Assembly: GCF_011040495.1 (NCBI RefSeq)
Contig: NZ_CP049037.1
Coordinates: 2,976,001 to 3,040,000 of the forward strand
Length of the DNA: 64,000 nucleotides
Direction of reading: 5' to 3'
DNA from: Pseudohalocynthiibacter aestuariivivens
Lineage (GTDB): Bacteria; Pseudomonadota; Alphaproteobacteria; Rhodobacterales; Rhodobacteraceae
This document shows, one piece after another, positions 45,335 to 55,855 of the stretch. The notes below the pieces were generated by a model. That model did no database searches. It saw nothing but the letters and a program-made list of their open reading frames with translations, and was not told where the DNA came from. Position 1 is the first letter of the stretch, and every line of letters begins with the position of its first letter. The position numbers and the translations under genes were made by a program.

Positions 45335-46091
45335 CAGACCGGCGCTGGCGCTGGCGGCGGTCCTGCCGCTGGCGGCCTGTCTGGCGGCCGGTGATCAAGG
45401 TCAGATCGGGTTTCGCGCGGCGGGAGGCAACAAGGCCGAACCGCTGAAGCGCGCGGCGTTTTTTCGCGGGGATGTGGTGGTCGAGGGACCTGCGGGCTAT
45501 TGCGTCGATAGCAAATCAGTGCGCCGTGCCGCCAGCAGTGGCTTTGCCCTGTTAACGTCCTGTGCGGTCTTGGCGGATGATCCATCGCATTCGGTGACCC
45601 CAGCGGTGATTACCGTGTCGATCCTGCCTGCGAACCCCGATGCACAGCAGCCAAGCGCGGCAGAGATCAGCGCGGGTCTGGCGCCGGTTCGCGCGTTGGC
45701 AGAAATCGACGGCGACGGTATCTCGTTGGTGCAGTTGGCGCAGGGTGGCGATGCGGGTGTGCCCGGCGGCGATCCGCGTTACTGGCGGGCCAGCATGATC
45801 GTCAACGACCATTTCGTAGGGTTGGCGGCCTATGGTCGGGTCGGCAGTTCGGTGGCCGGGCGCGACGGGATGCATCTACTGATCGACATGGCCGAGCATA
45901 TGCGTGAGGCCAGTCCGTCCCTGCAAAAGCGAGCGCCGCCCGAACCTGCGCAATCCTCTGGCGTGCCGGTCCCTGGGCAGGCTGATGCTACCGGTACGGT
46001 TCAGGTCAAACATGATGCGGCCGCGCCCAAAAAAGCCGATCCGCCGGGACTGCGGTCGATAATGTCGGGATTGTTTCGAAAACAGAGTTAA
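45306..46091 (+). CDS. Hypothetical lipoprotein
   Basis: 261 aa; an ATG nine bases later is also possible. The lipobox LPLAAC (Cys25) predicts an outer-membrane lipoprotein. The mature domain has one conserved-looking Cys pair (GYCVD, TSCAV). The C-terminal 50 residues are Pro/Ala/Lys-rich. It overlaps ilvD by 29 bp, so may be translated on the same message. No family recognised. Confidence 0.78.
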   Translation: MNAMSIWTSSRPALALAAVLPLAACLAAGDQGQIGFRAAGGNKAEPLKRAAFFRGDVVVEGPAGYCVDSKSVRRAASSGFALLTSCAVLADDPSHSVTPAVITVSILPANPDAQQPSAAEISAGLAPVRALAEIDGDGISLVQLAQGGDAGVPGGDPRYWRASMIVNDHFVGLAAYGRVGSSVAGRDGMHLLIDMAEHMREASPSLQKRAPPEPAQSSGVPVPGQADATGTVQVKHDAAAPKKADPPGLRSIMSGLFRKQS

Positions 46092-46153
46092 TCCTCTGGA
46101 ATGGAATGGTAAGTCAGGATAAAACCAAACCGACGTAAAAGGGACCGGACAAC

Positions 46154-46924
46154 ATGCAGGTGCGAAGCGCATTGGTGGACTGGATCGTGCAACGGCGCGG
46201 CGTGCGCCGCTGGACCAAGGCCGCCCGCCGCGCGCCGGACATGCCCCTGAGAGAGCTGCGTCATGAGCGGTCGAACGCCCGTAAGCTGCTGTACTCCCTG
46301 AACGAAATGCTGGCTGTGGCCGAGAACAGGTTGGCATTGCCGATGATCGGCAGTCATGCCTTCCCCAAACCGCACGGCACCGACTGGGCCTGGCGACCAT
46401 CGCTGTGGTGTTTGCCACTGCCCAATCCGGGCATGTCATCAGCGATGAGCAAGTCCAAGCTGGGCGATGAGCTGATATTGTTTCACGACTGTGCACATTC
46501 TGAGCTGACCCTGCGACAGATCCGCAATCAGCGAGAGGCCGATTTGGCCCCGTATGGGCTGCGCATGGATGTGTTCAACTTTGACGGATCGTTCCTGTCG
46601 GTGGTTCTGGACCTGCCGCATGGTGCGGTGGACGGATTGAAGAAAAACCACCTTGTCCGCCTCAATACGATCGTCGAGATGGAGAAGCCGCTGGAAATTT
46701 TTGCCCGGCTCAACATCAAGCATGGCCCCAACACAGAACAGATCGTGCGCGAATTGCCCTTGCATGAGGACGATATCGTGGTGGAGTTCGATCTGGCGTA
46801 TTCCAACCTCAACGAAAAACGGATCGAGCGCGCTTGGCTCGATCTGATCTTTGAGAACCCGCAAATGAGTCAGGTCACGCTGCGCGACGTGACGCTGAGC
46901 CGCCGCCAGCGGGCCGATTTCTGA
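46154..46924 (+). CDS. Conserved hypothetical protein of Rhodobacteraceae (DUF6478-like)
   Basis: 256 aa, soluble, with many Trp, His and acidic residues. MPLRELRHERSNARKLLYSLNEML and KHGPNTEQIVRELPLHEDDIVVEFDL are distinctive. I associate it with DUF6478 from memory; function is unknown. An AAGGGA lies 11 bases before the ATG. It is 11 bp upstream of the next hypothetical, so the two form a unit. Confidence 0.8.
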   Translation: MQVRSALVDWIVQRRGVRRWTKAARRAPDMPLRELRHERSNARKLLYSLNEMLAVAENRLALPMIGSHAFPKPHGTDWAWRPSLWCLPLPNPGMSSAMSKSKLGDELILFHDCAHSELTLRQIRNQREADLAPYGLRMDVFNFDGSFLSVVLDLPHGAVDGLKKNHLVRLNTIVEMEKPLEIFARLNIKHGPNTEQIVRELPLHEDDIVVEFDLAYSNLNEKRIERAWLDLIFENPQMSQVTLRDVTLSRRQRADF

Positions 46925-46934
46925 GGATGCCGAC

Positions 46935-47312
46935 ATGAGCGAATTCACACTGACCAAGACCCGGCTGTTCGAGGGGGTATGGGAGGGCGTTCTGACCTAT
47001 GAGGGTGACGGTAACGCCCAGCCAAAAATCGACGTCACGCATTTGGGTGAGGCGGTAGATGGTGTCGAAGTGATCGAGAATGAGGCTGCCGCGCATTGGG
47101 TTCTGCGGGTTCCGATTCCGACACATATGATCGCCGACGGGGTGCAGACATTCCTGATCCGCGACACATCCGCCGACGCGGTTTTGGGGGATTTTTCACT
47201 AATCGCCGGAGAGGCGCTGGCCTATGATATACGCGCCGAAGTGACGCTGCTGCGTGAGGAACTGGACATGCTGAAACGCGCGTTCCGCCGGCATTGTCTG
47301 GAGACGATGTAG
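46935..47312 (+). CDS. Conserved hypothetical protein
   Basis: 125 aa. Beta-rich N-terminal part (LTKTRLFEGVWEGVLTYEG, HWVLRVPIPTHMI) and a short helical C-terminus (LLREELDMLKRAFRRHC). GAGGATGCC precedes the ATG. It is transcribed with the gene before it. No family is recognised. Confidence 0.75.
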   Translation: MSEFTLTKTRLFEGVWEGVLTYEGDGNAQPKIDVTHLGEAVDGVEVIENEAAAHWVLRVPIPTHMIADGVQTFLIRDTSADAVLGDFSLIAGEALAYDIRAEVTLLREELDMLKRAFRRHCLETM

Positions 47313-47497
47313 GAGACTCTGTTCTCTGGTGGAGCGGTTACGCTTTGTGATCCGTCGGCACCTTTGGCCCACTGTCGTTCTAAGATAGGATATTGCCGCC
47401 GGTCCGGGTTCCGTTTTTTATGTGCGGCAACGTTTGCCCCTGCGCGAGGCGCACGCGAGGATAGATGAACAGAATGACGACGCGGGCCGGAAACAGG

Positions 47498-48244
47498 TCA
47501 GATGACACGACGCAAGAACGCTTGGGTGCGGGGGTCTTGTGGGTTTTCCAATATTGAACTGGGCGGCCCCTGTTCGACGATGTGCCCCCCGTCCATAAAG
47601 ATGATCCGATCCGCGATCTCGCGGGCGAACTGCATCTCGTGGGTCACGATTAACATGGTTTGCTGTTTTTCAGCGACTCTGCGCATCAGGTCCAACACCT
47701 CGCCGACCCATTCGGGGTCGAGTGCTGACGTCGGCTCATCCAGCAGCATCAGATCGGCGTCCAATGCCAGCGCACGGCCAATGCCGACACGTTGCTGTTG
47801 TCCTCCGGACAGCGCAGCAGGGTAGGCGTCTGCTTTGTCGGTTAACCCTGTTTCAGCCAAGATCGCGTCGGCGCGCGCAAGCGCGTCCGCTTTCGACTGT
47901 CCTTTGACGGTGACGAGGGCCTCGGTGATGTTTTCGCGTGCGGTCTTGTTCGCAAAGAGCGCATAGTTCTGAAAAACGAACGAGGTGCGCTGGCGTAAGG
48001 CCAGGATGTCCGTCCGTGAGGCCTTTTCAGCGGTTACCGTCAGATCGCCCATGCGGATCGTGCCGCTATCGGGGCGGTCCAGAAAATTCAGCATGCGCAG
48101 CAATGTTGATTTGCCGGTACCCGAGGGACCGATCACAACGACGCGTTCACCCGGTGCAATCTCGAGCGATATATCCTTGAGGACTTGCGTGTTGCCGAAT
48201 GTCTTGTTGAGACCGGAAACAGAGATGTTGGCGCTATGTGTCAT
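47498..48244 (-). CDS. Polar amino acid ABC transporter, ATP-binding subunit
   Basis: 248 aa. Walker A GPSGTGKST (39-47), signature LSGGQQQR, Walker B MLLDEPTSALDPEWVGE and switch His (IVTHEM). The closest named relatives are GlnQ/HisP-type importers. Its ATG overlaps the permease stop by ATGA. Third gene of the importer operon. Confidence 0.93.
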   Translation of the reverse strand: MTHSANISVSGLNKTFGNTQVLKDISLEIAPGERVVVIGPSGTGKSTLLRMLNFLDRPDSGTIRMGDLTVTAEKASRTDILALRQRTSFVFQNYALFANKTARENITEALVTVKGQSKADALARADAILAETGLTDKADAYPAALSGGQQQRVGIGRALALDADLMLLDEPTSALDPEWVGEVLDLMRRVAEKQQTMLIVTHEMQFAREIADRIIFMDGGHIVEQGPPSSILENPQDPRTQAFLRRVI

Positions 48245-48915
48245 CGGGCATGTGCCTTGCTCAAATAGATTTCCAAATGGCGCTGACCAAAGGCGAGGAC
48301 TTCAACCATGGCCCAGTAGATCGCGGCAACAACGAGGAAGGCCTCGAAGTACAGAAAACTTCCCGCCGCTTCCTTTTGAGCGGCTCCCATCAGTTCAGTC
48401 ACACCGAGGGTAAAGGCCAGCGACGTGCTTTTGATCATGTCGATAAAGTAGTTGACCAATGTAGGTGCCGCGACGCGTGCGGCTTGTGGCAGGATGATCT
48501 GACGCATCATCTGGCTCTGGGTCATACCAACGGCGTCTGCCGCCTCCCACTGACTGCGATCAACGCCAAGTATTGCGGCGCGGATGCTCTCGGCCATGTA
48601 GGCCGAGAAATGCAAGGTTAAGCCCATGATCGCGGCCGTGACGCCATTGATGGTGGTCAGGAACGACAGAACCTGTGGCAGGCCGTAATAGAACAAGAAC
48701 AGCTGCACCAGAAGCGGTGTGCCGCGGAAAAAGCTGATGAATACGCGCACGAAAAGATCAAGAACGGGCACACGAAACACGCGCTCTACCGCCATGATCG
48801 ACGCCAGAACCAATGCAAAAGCCATACCCGCCAATGCCATGAACAGCGTTAGCGGCACGTACGCCAAGAGTATGGGCACGAGTGCCCACATATATGCGAG
48901 ATCCAAGGCACCCAT
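48241..48915 (-). CDS. Polar amino acid ABC transporter, permease
   Basis: 224 aa from an ATG at 48915, five membrane helices. The EAA loop is EAADAVGMTQSQMMRQIILPQA (near 130-152), which couples to the ATPase. The frame extends further upstream but overlaps the binding-protein gene. Only one permease gene is present, so it likely acts as a homodimer. Substrate class: polar amino acid or opine-like compound. Confidence 0.92.
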   Translation of the reverse strand: MGALDLAYMWALVPILLAYVPLTLFMALAGMAFALVLASIMAVERVFRVPVLDLFVRVFISFFRGTPLLVQLFLFYYGLPQVLSFLTTINGVTAAIMGLTLHFSAYMAESIRAAILGVDRSQWEAADAVGMTQSQMMRQIILPQAARVAAPTLVNYFIDMIKSTSLAFTLGVTELMGAAQKEAAGSFLYFEAFLVVAAIYWAMVEVLAFGQRHLEIYLSKAHAR

Positions 48916-48919
48916 CGGT

Positions 48920-49672
48920 CTACTCAGCGACCGTGATGTCCGCGCCGAACCACTTGTTGGAAATATCGGCCAAGGTGCCGTTCTCCCGCAGGGTCGTGAT
49001 TGCGGCATCGAACCGTTCACGCAGAGCCTGACCTTCGGCGTCATTGCGGAATGGCAGCGCGTTGCGAATTTCGCTGAATGGCTTGCCGGCCAGCGATAGC
49101 GGAAGCGGGCTCTCTGCGATCAGTTGTGTCGATGATACGCGGTCCATCACAAAGGCATCCACGCGCCCCAAGGCCGTGTCCTGCGCGATGTTGCTGTCAT
49201 AGGTACGAATATCAATCTCAGCCGCGTTTGGCAGATTGTTCAATAGTTGTTCGTAGTTCGAACCAAGGTTCACTGCGACGGTTTTGCCGCTCAGGTCTTC
49301 GACGCCTGAGATCGCGGCCTCATTCCCCTTTTTGACGACAATCTGCGCGCCGTCAAAGACGTAGGGCTGTGAAAAAGCGAACTTGGCCTCACGCTCTGGT
49401 GTGATTGTAATCTGGTTTGCAATCGTGTCGATCCGACCGGATTCCAGCGCGCCAATCAGGCCCGAAAAGGACATGGTGACGAAATTGACTTCGTCGCCGG
49501 TTTCTGCGGCAATTGCGTTGATAAGATCAACCTCGAAGCCCTGCAAAACGTCCAGTTTTACGAAGGTGAAAGGAAAGTAGCCACCCGACATGCCGACATC
49601 AAACGTTTCGGCCTGTGCGGAACCAAATGTTGTCGTCAAGGCGAGTGCGGTAATTGCGAGTGCGTTTTTCAT
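48920..49672 (-). CDS. Polar amino acid ABC transporter, substrate-binding protein
   Basis: 250 aa, signal peptide cut after residue 21 (FGSAQA|ETF). SBP family 3: GYFPFTFV..LQGFEVDLINAIA, GLIGALESGRIDTIANQITITPER, KTVAVNLGSNYEQLL. The ATG at 49672 has GGAG ten bases upstream; a longer frame to 49873 is not convincing. It leads the importer operon, followed four bases later by the permease. A palindrome lies 53 bp upstream. Confidence 0.93.
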   Translation of the reverse strand: MKNALAITALALTTTFGSAQAETFDVGMSGGYFPFTFVKLDVLQGFEVDLINAIAAETGDEVNFVTMSFSGLIGALESGRIDTIANQITITPEREAKFAFSQPYVFDGAQIVVKKGNEAAISGVEDLSGKTVAVNLGSNYEQLLNNLPNAAEIDIRTYDSNIAQDTALGRVDAFVMDRVSSTQLIAESPLPLSLAGKPFSEIRNALPFRNDAEGQALRERFDAAITTLRENGTLADISNKWFGADITVAE

Positions 49673-49724
49673 AATCTGCTCCATTGCGTTAAACGGCAGA
49701 TAACGACCCTGATGCAGGTTACAA

Positions 49725-49742
49725 TTGCTGCAAGTGCAGCAA
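49725..49742. promoter_or_regulatory. Operator-like palindrome of the amino acid importer
   Basis: TTGCTGCA-AG-TGCAGCAA, 8-bp arms around two bases, 53 bp upstream of the binding-protein gene start. Candidate site for a dimeric regulator. The regulator gene is not nearby. Confidence 0.45.
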
Positions 49743-49939
49743 GGCGGTTGTGGTAAATTTTTTCTTTTGATTGGAAAATTATTCCGAATCGGCGCTGACT
49801 TGTGGAATGCAATACGCAAGGCACCCTCGTCTAGAGGGCTCGTTAATGCCGGGGGCATGCTGCGTCGCGGCAAGGGTGCGTTTCTTGCCGCTCGGATTGA
49901 ATGCCGCGCTTCGATCCAGTGGCATGGGTGGGGTGCAGG

Positions 49940-51109
49940 TTAGCCGTCTTTCGTCAACTTAATGATCGCGGGTTCGGTCTCTGGCGCGAGTTCCTCGAAA
50001 TCGAAGTTATCCAGCCGCCGGGCCCGCCGTCCCGCCTTGTCCGACGAAATCTTGATTTCCGCGATGTCCTTGGACGCTTGCCCGAAATGCCGGTCGAGGT
50101 TTTCCACGCGGGTCCCGAGACGTTCAACATCGGCAAAGAGAAGACCCAGTTCGCGCCGGATCGCCCCCGCCTGTTCGCGCATGCGTGCGTCCTTTAGAAT
50201 TGCGCGCATCGTGTTGAGTGTGGCCATGCAGGTGGTGGGCGACACGATCCAGACGCGCGCAGCGAACCCTTCGCGCACCAGTTCGGGGAAATTGGCGTGC
50301 AGTTCGGCATAGACTGCCTCGGACGGCAGGAACATCAGGGCACCATCGGCGGTTTCGCCGTCGAGGATGTATTTGTCGGAAATATCCTTGATGTGCTTCT
50401 TGACCGAAGTGCGCAGAAATTTTGCAGCCTCGTTCACCTCCCAATCGGTGCCTGCACGACGTAGGGCCTCGTAGGCCTCCAGCGGAAATTTGCTGTCGAT
50501 GCAGATCGGACCGGGGGGATTGGGCAGGTGAATCAGGCAATCGGCGCGTTTGCCGTTAGACAGGGTGTGTTGCAGAGTGTAGCTGTCTTTTGGCAGTGCT
50601 TTCAGCACGATGTCGTGCAACTGAATCTCGCCGAACGCGCCGCGGGTCTGCTTGTTGCTCAGGATATCCTGGAGGGTCAGGACGTCGCCCGACAGCTTGG
50701 TGATGTTCGCCTGTGCCTTGTCGATGGTTTGCAGACGTTGTTGCAGATCGCCGAGGGACTGGGCGGTGCGGCGGGCCGAGCCGCTGAGGTTCTCGTTCAT
50801 CTTTTCCGAAACAGCGGCGAGGCGTTGTTCCATCAGTTGCAGCATGTTGGCCTGCGAGGCGGCGGCGGCGTCAGAGACATGGGTGAGACCACCTGCCAAT
50901 TGTTGCTGGCCATCACTGAGCGACTGAAAGCGATGTTCCATCTTGCCGATCTGACGTGCCAGCGGTTCGGCCAGACGCGCCGAACGCCCGGCGGCGCGCA
51001 CCGCAGAGATCAGCAGAATGATGATCAACAACAGGATCGCTGCACCGACAAGGGCCGCGATTACCAGCGGGTCGTTTAGAAGATACTGCGTATCACCGAT
51101 CTGGATCAT
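49940..51109 (-). CDS. rmuC: DNA recombination protein RmuC
   Basis: 389 aa with an N-terminal membrane helix (about 14-38), a coiled-coil region (60-140) and the RmuC nuclease-like domain (165-350; [49 protein letters not shown]). It limits DNA inversions in E. coli. The ATG at 51109 overlaps the mutL stop by ATGA. Ends 267 bp before the amino acid importer. Confidence 0.93.
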   Translation of the reverse strand: MIQIGDTQYLLNDPLVIAALVGAAILLLIIILLISAVRAAGRSARLAEPLARQIGKMEHRFQSLSDGQQQLAGGLTHVSDAAAASQANMLQLMEQRLAAVSEKMNENLSGSARRTAQSLGDLQQRLQTIDKAQANITKLSGDVLTLQDILSNKQTRGAFGEIQLHDIVLKALPKDSYTLQHTLSNGKRADCLIHLPNPPGPICIDSKFPLEAYEALRRAGTDWEVNEAAKFLRTSVKKHIKDISDKYILDGETADGALMFLPSEAVYAELHANFPELVREGFAARVWIVSPTTCMATLNTMRAILKDARMREQAGAIRRELGLLFADVERLGTRVENLDRHFGQASKDIAEIKISSDKAGRRARRLDNFDFEELAPETEPAIIKLTKDG

Positions 51110-52953
51110 GTGCGGCCAAAGAGCCTTTCGATGTCGCTCAGCGCGAGGCTGACATAGGTGGGGCGGCCGTGGTTGCACTGGCCGGAATGGGGGGTCGTCT
51201 CCATCTCTCGCAGCAGCGCGTTCATTTCGTCGGCCTGCATCCGTCGACCTGAACGGATCGAGCCGTGACAGGCAACACGGCTGAGGATCGCGTCTATACG
51301 GCTGCCGAGCGTGTCGCTATCGCCTTGGTCGGCCAGTTCGTCGAGGATATCGAGGATCAGCGCGCGGGCATCGACGACACCGAGGATGGCGGGGGTTTCA
51401 CGCACGGCGATTGCACCGCCGCCGAATGGCTCGACCCCGAGGCCAAAACTGGCGAGGTCATCGGCGACAGCCATCAGCGTCGCGCAATCCGCGTCTGACA
51501 GGTCGACAATCTCGGGGATCAATAGAGCCTGCGCCGCGACACCATTTTCGGCGCGCTGGCGTTTCAGGCGCTCATAGACCAGCCGTTCATGCGCGGCGTG
51601 TTGGTCGACGATGACCATCCCCGTTTCGGTCTGGGCGATGATGTAGTTCTCGTGCAGTTGCGCGCGGGCGGCCCCGAGCGGCAGAGATTGAAGCGGGGTC
51701 TCTGGCGGCGTGTCGTCGCCACCTGTCGCGGCGGTGTTCTCGACCCGCGCGCTGTAGGCGGTTTGCATGTCGGCAAAGCCGGGATCGGCGGGCGGGCGGT
51801 GCAGCGGCGTGCTGCCTGCGCGATCCATCTGGTAGACGCGCGCACCGGCTGGTTCTGGCTGGAACGCGCCCAGTGTGGCACCCGCGACAGTGCTGGAAGC
51901 GCGATGCCCCTGTTCGGCCAGTGCGTGACGCAGACCAGACACGATCAGCCCGCGGGCCGCACCGGGATCGCGAAAACGTACTTCGGATTTGGCGGGATGT
52001 ACGTTTACGTCAACCAACCGACCCTCGCATTCGATAAAGAGAGCCGCGGCCGGGTGGCGGTCGCGGCTGAGCAGATCGCGGTAGGCCGCGCGCAGTGCGC
52101 CGGTCAGCATCTTGTCGCGCACCGGGCGACCGTTGACAAAGAGGTACTGCGCCACAGCAGAGCCGCGAGAATAGGTGGGCAGAGCCGCGTATCCGGTCAT
52201 AGCCAACCCGTCGCGATCCGCGTCGATGGCGATTGCGTTATCAGTGAATTCGCGCCCCAGAATGCGGGTTAGTCGCTGGCTCATCGCGCCCATCAGGTCG
52301 CCGGTTTCGGGATCGGCGCGAAATACCGTGCGTCCGGCGCCACCGCCCGAGACATCGCGCAGGACAAAGCCGATATGCGGCTCGGCCATCGCCAGCCGTT
52401 TGACGGTGTCGGTGATCGCCTGCGCCTCTGCCCGGTCGGTGCGCATGAATTTGAGCCGCGCAGGCGTGGCGTAAAAGAGATCACGCAGCGTGACCACGGT
52501 GCCGCCATTCAGCGCGGTGGGTTTGACCGCGCTTGGCGTGCCGCCTGCGATGGTCATTTCAGCCGCGTCCGCATCCGGAGCGCGAGAGGCGATGGTCAAC
52601 CGTCCGACGGCACCGAGCGATGGCAACGCCTCGCCGCGAAAGCCGAAGGTGTGAATATTCAGCAGGTCACTGCCGTCGATCTTGGACGTGGCATGACGCG
52701 ATAGGGCCAGCGGCAGGTCACCCGGTGTAATGCCGCAGCCATCATCGGTCACGCGGATCAGTGTTTTGCCCCCGTCGGCATAAGTGATTTCAATGCGCCG
52801 CGCGCCCGCGTCGATAGCGTTCTCCACCAGTTCCTTGACCGCCGAGGCGGGGCGTTCGACCACCTCGCCCGCTGCAATGCGGTTGATGGCCGCCTCGTCC
52901 AATTGGCGGATCTGAGGGCGAAGTTCGCCGATATGGGGTGGGTTTGCCAACAT
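51106..52953 (-). CDS. mutL: DNA mismatch repair protein MutL
   Basis: 615 aa. GHKL ATPase: [34 protein letters not shown] in the first 120 residues. The C-terminal domain has [13 protein letters not shown] at about Asp450, the endonuclease motif DQHA(X)2E(X)4E. MutL therefore nicks DNA itself, as expected for a species without MutH. The start at 52953 ([14 protein letters not shown]) fits the family. It is coupled to rmuC and divergent from the persulfide dioxygenase. Confidence 0.96.
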   Translation of the reverse strand: MLANPPHIGELRPQIRQLDEAAINRIAAGEVVERPASAVKELVENAIDAGARRIEITYADGGKTLIRVTDDGCGITPGDLPLALSRHATSKIDGSDLLNIHTFGFRGEALPSLGAVGRLTIASRAPDADAAEMTIAGGTPSAVKPTALNGGTVVTLRDLFYATPARLKFMRTDRAEAQAITDTVKRLAMAEPHIGFVLRDVSGGGAGRTVFRADPETGDLMGAMSQRLTRILGREFTDNAIAIDADRDGLAMTGYAALPTYSRGSAVAQYLFVNGRPVRDKMLTGALRAAYRDLLSRDRHPAAALFIECEGRLVDVNVHPAKSEVRFRDPGAARGLIVSGLRHALAEQGHRASSTVAGATLGAFQPEPAGARVYQMDRAGSTPLHRPPADPGFADMQTAYSARVENTAATGGDDTPPETPLQSLPLGAARAQLHENYIIAQTETGMVIVDQHAAHERLVYERLKRQRAENGVAAQALLIPEIVDLSDADCATLMAVADDLASFGLGVEPFGGGAIAVRETPAILGVVDARALILDILDELADQGDSDTLGSRIDAILSRVACHGSIRSGRRMQADEMNALLREMETTPHSGQCNHGRPTYVSLALSDIERLFGRT

Positions 52954-53032
52954 GCCACAACACTTAGCATGAGGTGCCGCGATTCTGCCAGACGCAACCG
53001 ACGTGCTGCGGGACGTGGGCAGCAGGCCTGAG

Positions 53033-53062
53033 GGGAACGTTCCCGTTCCACGCGCGTTGGAA
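53033..53062. promoter_or_regulatory. Paired palindromes between mutL and the persulfide dioxygenase gene
   Basis: GGGAACGTTCCC (53033-53044, perfect) and TTCCA-N7-TGGAA (53046-53062) in the 146-bp divergent promoter region. They share TTCC/GGAA ends, as expected for two sites of one regulator. Which gene they serve is not decided; they are 80 bp from mutL and 38 bp from the other gene. Confidence 0.45.
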
Positions 53063-53099
53063 AGAGGATTAGAGGACACCGCCAACCAAAGGAGGCGTA

Positions 53100-53999
53100 A
53101 TGCAAACCCATACCAGCCCGTCCAGAGGACCCGCATCACCGCGAGTGACGAGCTTTTATGACGACGCGAGCGGCAGTCTCCAGTATCTGGTCGTTGACGA
53201 AAGTACGAAGGCAGCCGCGTTGATTGACGTGGTACAGGATTTTGATCCGGCCAACGCAAACACATCGCATGAAACCGCGCAAGAAATTCTGGAACATGCC
53301 GCGCGCGACGGACTGGATGTGAAATGGGTGCTGGACACTCATCCACACGCAGACCACCTGATGGCTTCTGCGTGGCTCAGGGGTCAGACAGGCGCATGCA
53401 ATGGGATCGGCGCGAAGGTGCGTGATCTGGCAGAGATCTGGGCCGATATTTACCATTTGCCGGGCGCGTTTGATCCCGGCCGCGACTTTGACAGGCTGTT
53501 CGATGATGGTGCTGAGTTCAAGCTGGGATCGCTGGATGTGCGGGTGATGCTGTCACCGGGGCATACGCCAGCGTCGATCAGCTATATCGTGGGCGATGAT
53601 GCCGCTTTTGTGCATGATACCTTCATGCATGTGGATGTGGGCACGTCGCGTGCCGATTTCCCCGATGGGTCATCGTCTGAACTATACGACACCTTGCAGT
53701 CCATTCTGACATTGCCGGATGCGACCCGTTTGTTTGTCGGGCATGACTATCCGCCGGTGGATGGACGTGAAGAACCGGGTTGGGAATCAAGTGTTGCCGA
53801 CCAGCGTGCGCACAACCCGCATGTTGGCGGCGGGAAATCGCGCGAAGAGTACATCAAGCTCCGCGACGAACGCGATGCCACGCTGGCATTGCCCGACAGG
53901 ATGCTGTTCGCGTTGCAAGTCAACCTGCGTGGCGGACGCCTGCCAGAGGCAGAGGCGGACGGACATAGCTATTTCAAGATCCCTGCGAACAAAATGTAA
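53100..53999 (+). CDS. MBL-fold persulfide dioxygenase (ETHE1-like)
   Basis: 299-aa metallo-beta-lactamase-fold protein. Metal ligands: His81, His83, Asp85, His86 (THPHADHL), His155 (SPGHTPAS), Asp173 (HDTF) and His215 (VGHDY). The ETHE1-like branch oxidises glutathione persulfide to sulfite. AAGGAGG lies five bases before the ATG. Followed within 21 bp by a rhodanese, the typical partner in sulfide detoxification; the ArsR-type BigR/SqrR gene is not adjacent. Could also be the Blh protein of rhizobial bigR operons. Confidence 0.88.
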   Translation: MQTHTSPSRGPASPRVTSFYDDASGSLQYLVVDESTKAAALIDVVQDFDPANANTSHETAQEILEHAARDGLDVKWVLDTHPHADHLMASAWLRGQTGACNGIGAKVRDLAEIWADIYHLPGAFDPGRDFDRLFDDGAEFKLGSLDVRVMLSPGHTPASISYIVGDDAAFVHDTFMHVDVGTSRADFPDGSSSELYDTLQSILTLPDATRLFVGHDYPPVDGREEPGWESSVADQRAHNPHVGGGKSREEYIKLRDERDATLALPDRMLFALQVNLRGGRLPEAEADGHSYFKIPANKM

Positions 54000-54019
54000 C
54001 GTTGCCAGAGGAGCAAATG

Positions 54020-54406
54020 ATGCAAACCGAGAAAATCGATGGCGGCACACTGGACACGATGAGCGTGGACGAAGTGGCCGAGGAATGGGAGGCGAACCGC
54101 ATCGTGTTGATTGACGTGCGCACGCCGCCTGAATTCATGATGGAACATATCGGCGGTGCGATGTTGATGCCAGTGGCGTCCTTCGATCCCGCAAAACTGC
54201 CGTCACAGGTGGACAAGCGCATCGTATTGATGTGCGGATCGGATAAGCGATCAGGCAAGATGGCCAGACAAGCACTGGCGTCAGGGTTGGACCGGATCGC
54301 TCATATGCAGGGCGGTTTCGGCGCATGGAAAAAGGCCGGCCAGCCGCATATTGCGATAGATATGGCCAGCGGTGCCCCGAAGAAAGTCGACGCCGCAGAA
54401 GTCTGA
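54020..54406 (+). CDS. Rhodanese-like sulfurtransferase
   Basis: 128 aa, one rhodanese domain with Cys72 in CGSDKRS (the six-residue active loop). Start chosen at 54020, six bases after GAGGAG; an ATG three bases earlier and a TTG at 54002 are possible. It would pass sulfane sulfur to or from glutathione for the dioxygenase encoded just before it. Followed by a strong bidirectional terminator. Confidence 0.9.
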   Translation: MQTEKIDGGTLDTMSVDEVAEEWEANRIVLIDVRTPPEFMMEHIGGAMLMPVASFDPAKLPSQVDKRIVLMCGSDKRSGKMARQALASGLDRIAHMQGGFGAWKKAGQPHIAIDMASGAPKKVDAAEV

Positions 54407-54432
54407 GCGCGTCCGATAGTATCGTCAATGAA

Positions 54433-54460
54433 AAGCCCCGGGTGGTGACACCCGGGGCTT
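54433..54460. terminator. Bidirectional terminator between rhodanese and amtB
   Basis: Perfect 12-bp stem AAGCCCCGGGTG/CACCCGGGGCTT with a GTGA loop. On the minus strand it is followed by TTTTC (serving amtB), and on the plus strand by TTCGCTTC. Confidence 0.85.
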
Positions 54461-54492
54461 CGCTTCTCGCAAGGTTGAACAGGGAAGGAGCG

Positions 54493-55830
54493 TCAGCCTC
54501 TGGAGAATTCAGGGTAGGCTTCCATGCCCAGTTCGGTTGTGTCGAGGCCGGTGATTTCGGCCTCTTCGCTGACCCGGATGCCGATGGTGGCCTTGAGCAC
54601 CAGCCAGACCAGCGCCGAGGTGGCGCAGACGAAGGCACCGACGATGACGATCGACGTGAGCTGGGTCACAATATTCGCCGCGTCATTGGTAAACACTACG
54701 GCGATGGTGCCCCAGATACCGGCAAAGAGGTGGACGGGAATCGCCCCTACGACATCGTCGATCTTCAACCGGTCCAGCATCGGCACGGTCAGAACCACGA
54801 TCAACCCGCCGACGCCGCCGATCAGCGTAGATGAGATCAGCGAAGGTGTCAGCGGCTCTGCAGTGATCGAGACGAGGCCCGCGAGCGCGCCGTTCAGGAT
54901 CATCGTGAGGTCGGGCTTTTTGTACAACAACTGCGTCAGGATCAGCGCGACCACGGCCCCGGCAGCAGCGGCTGTGTTGGTGTTCGAGAAGATCCGGCTG
55001 ATGTCAGCGACGTTGGCGGCGCTATCCATGTAAAGCTGTGAGCCGCCGTTAAAGCCGAACCAGCCGAGCCACAGGATGAACGTGCCCAGCGTGGCAAGCG
55101 CAAGGTTGGAGCCGGGCATCGGGGTCACGCGACCGTCCTTGCCGTATTTGCCAATGCGTGGCCCGAGGATGATCGCGCCCATCAGCGCCGCCCAGCCACC
55201 AACCGAGTGCACTACGGTCGAGCCTGCGAAATCCTGAAAGCCCATCCCGTCAAGGAACCCACCGCCCCATTTCCAGCTGGCCTGAACAGGATAGATCACG
55301 GCGGTCAGAACGATGACAAACGCAAGGAACGGCCACAGCTTGATCCGTTCGGCCAGAGCGCCCGACACGATCGACGCGGTGGCCGCGCAGAACATCAGCT
55401 GAAAGAAGAAATCAGAACCGACCGAGGCGTAGGTCAGGTCAGGTTCTGCCGCTTCAAGCCCGACAGGTTCCAACCCGGTGATGGCAAAGGCCCCGAGGAT
55501 CCCATCCATCGTCCATGCGTCGCCGGGATACATAAGGTTGTAGCCGAGGATATAATAAAAGATCGAGGCGAGCGAAAACAGCGCCATGTTCTTGGTCAGC
55601 TGCATGGTAACGTTCTTGCCGCGTACGAGGCCCGCCTCGAGCATCGCGAAGCCTGCGGCCATGAAGAACACCAGAAATCCGGCGACCAGAAACATGAAGG
55701 TGGTGAAGATAAAGCCGATTTCGGCATTGGTCGGGGTTGTGTCTGCCTCTTGCGCCAGGCCGAGGGCGGGCAGGGCAATCAGCACTGCGGCAGCGCCGCT
55801 GACCCGTGCCAGATGGGTGTAGCGTGTCAT
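54493..55830 (-). CDS. amtB: Ammonium transporter
   Basis: 445 aa: cleavable signal peptide (1-26, ALGLA|QEAD) then eleven membrane helices. Amt signatures AGSTVVHSVGGWAALMGAIILGPR near 200 and AGIWGTIAVVF near 350, with the twin His of the pore. The start at 55830 is the ATG after the short glnK spacer. It moves NH4+/NH3 inward. It is the second gene of a glnK-amtB pair. Confidence 0.97.
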   Translation of the reverse strand: MTRYTHLARVSGAAAVLIALPALGLAQEADTTPTNAEIGFIFTTFMFLVAGFLVFFMAAGFAMLEAGLVRGKNVTMQLTKNMALFSLASIFYYILGYNLMYPGDAWTMDGILGAFAITGLEPVGLEAAEPDLTYASVGSDFFFQLMFCAATASIVSGALAERIKLWPFLAFVIVLTAVIYPVQASWKWGGGFLDGMGFQDFAGSTVVHSVGGWAALMGAIILGPRIGKYGKDGRVTPMPGSNLALATLGTFILWLGWFGFNGGSQLYMDSAANVADISRIFSNTNTAAAAGAVVALILTQLLYKKPDLTMILNGALAGLVSITAEPLTPSLISSTLIGGVGGLIVVLTVPMLDRLKIDDVVGAIPVHLFAGIWGTIAVVFTNDAANIVTQLTSIVIVGAFVCATSALVWLVLKATIGIRVSEEAEITGLDTTELGMEAYPEFSRG

Positions 55831-55855
55831 ATCGTTATCCTTTGTCTGCGCGCGC

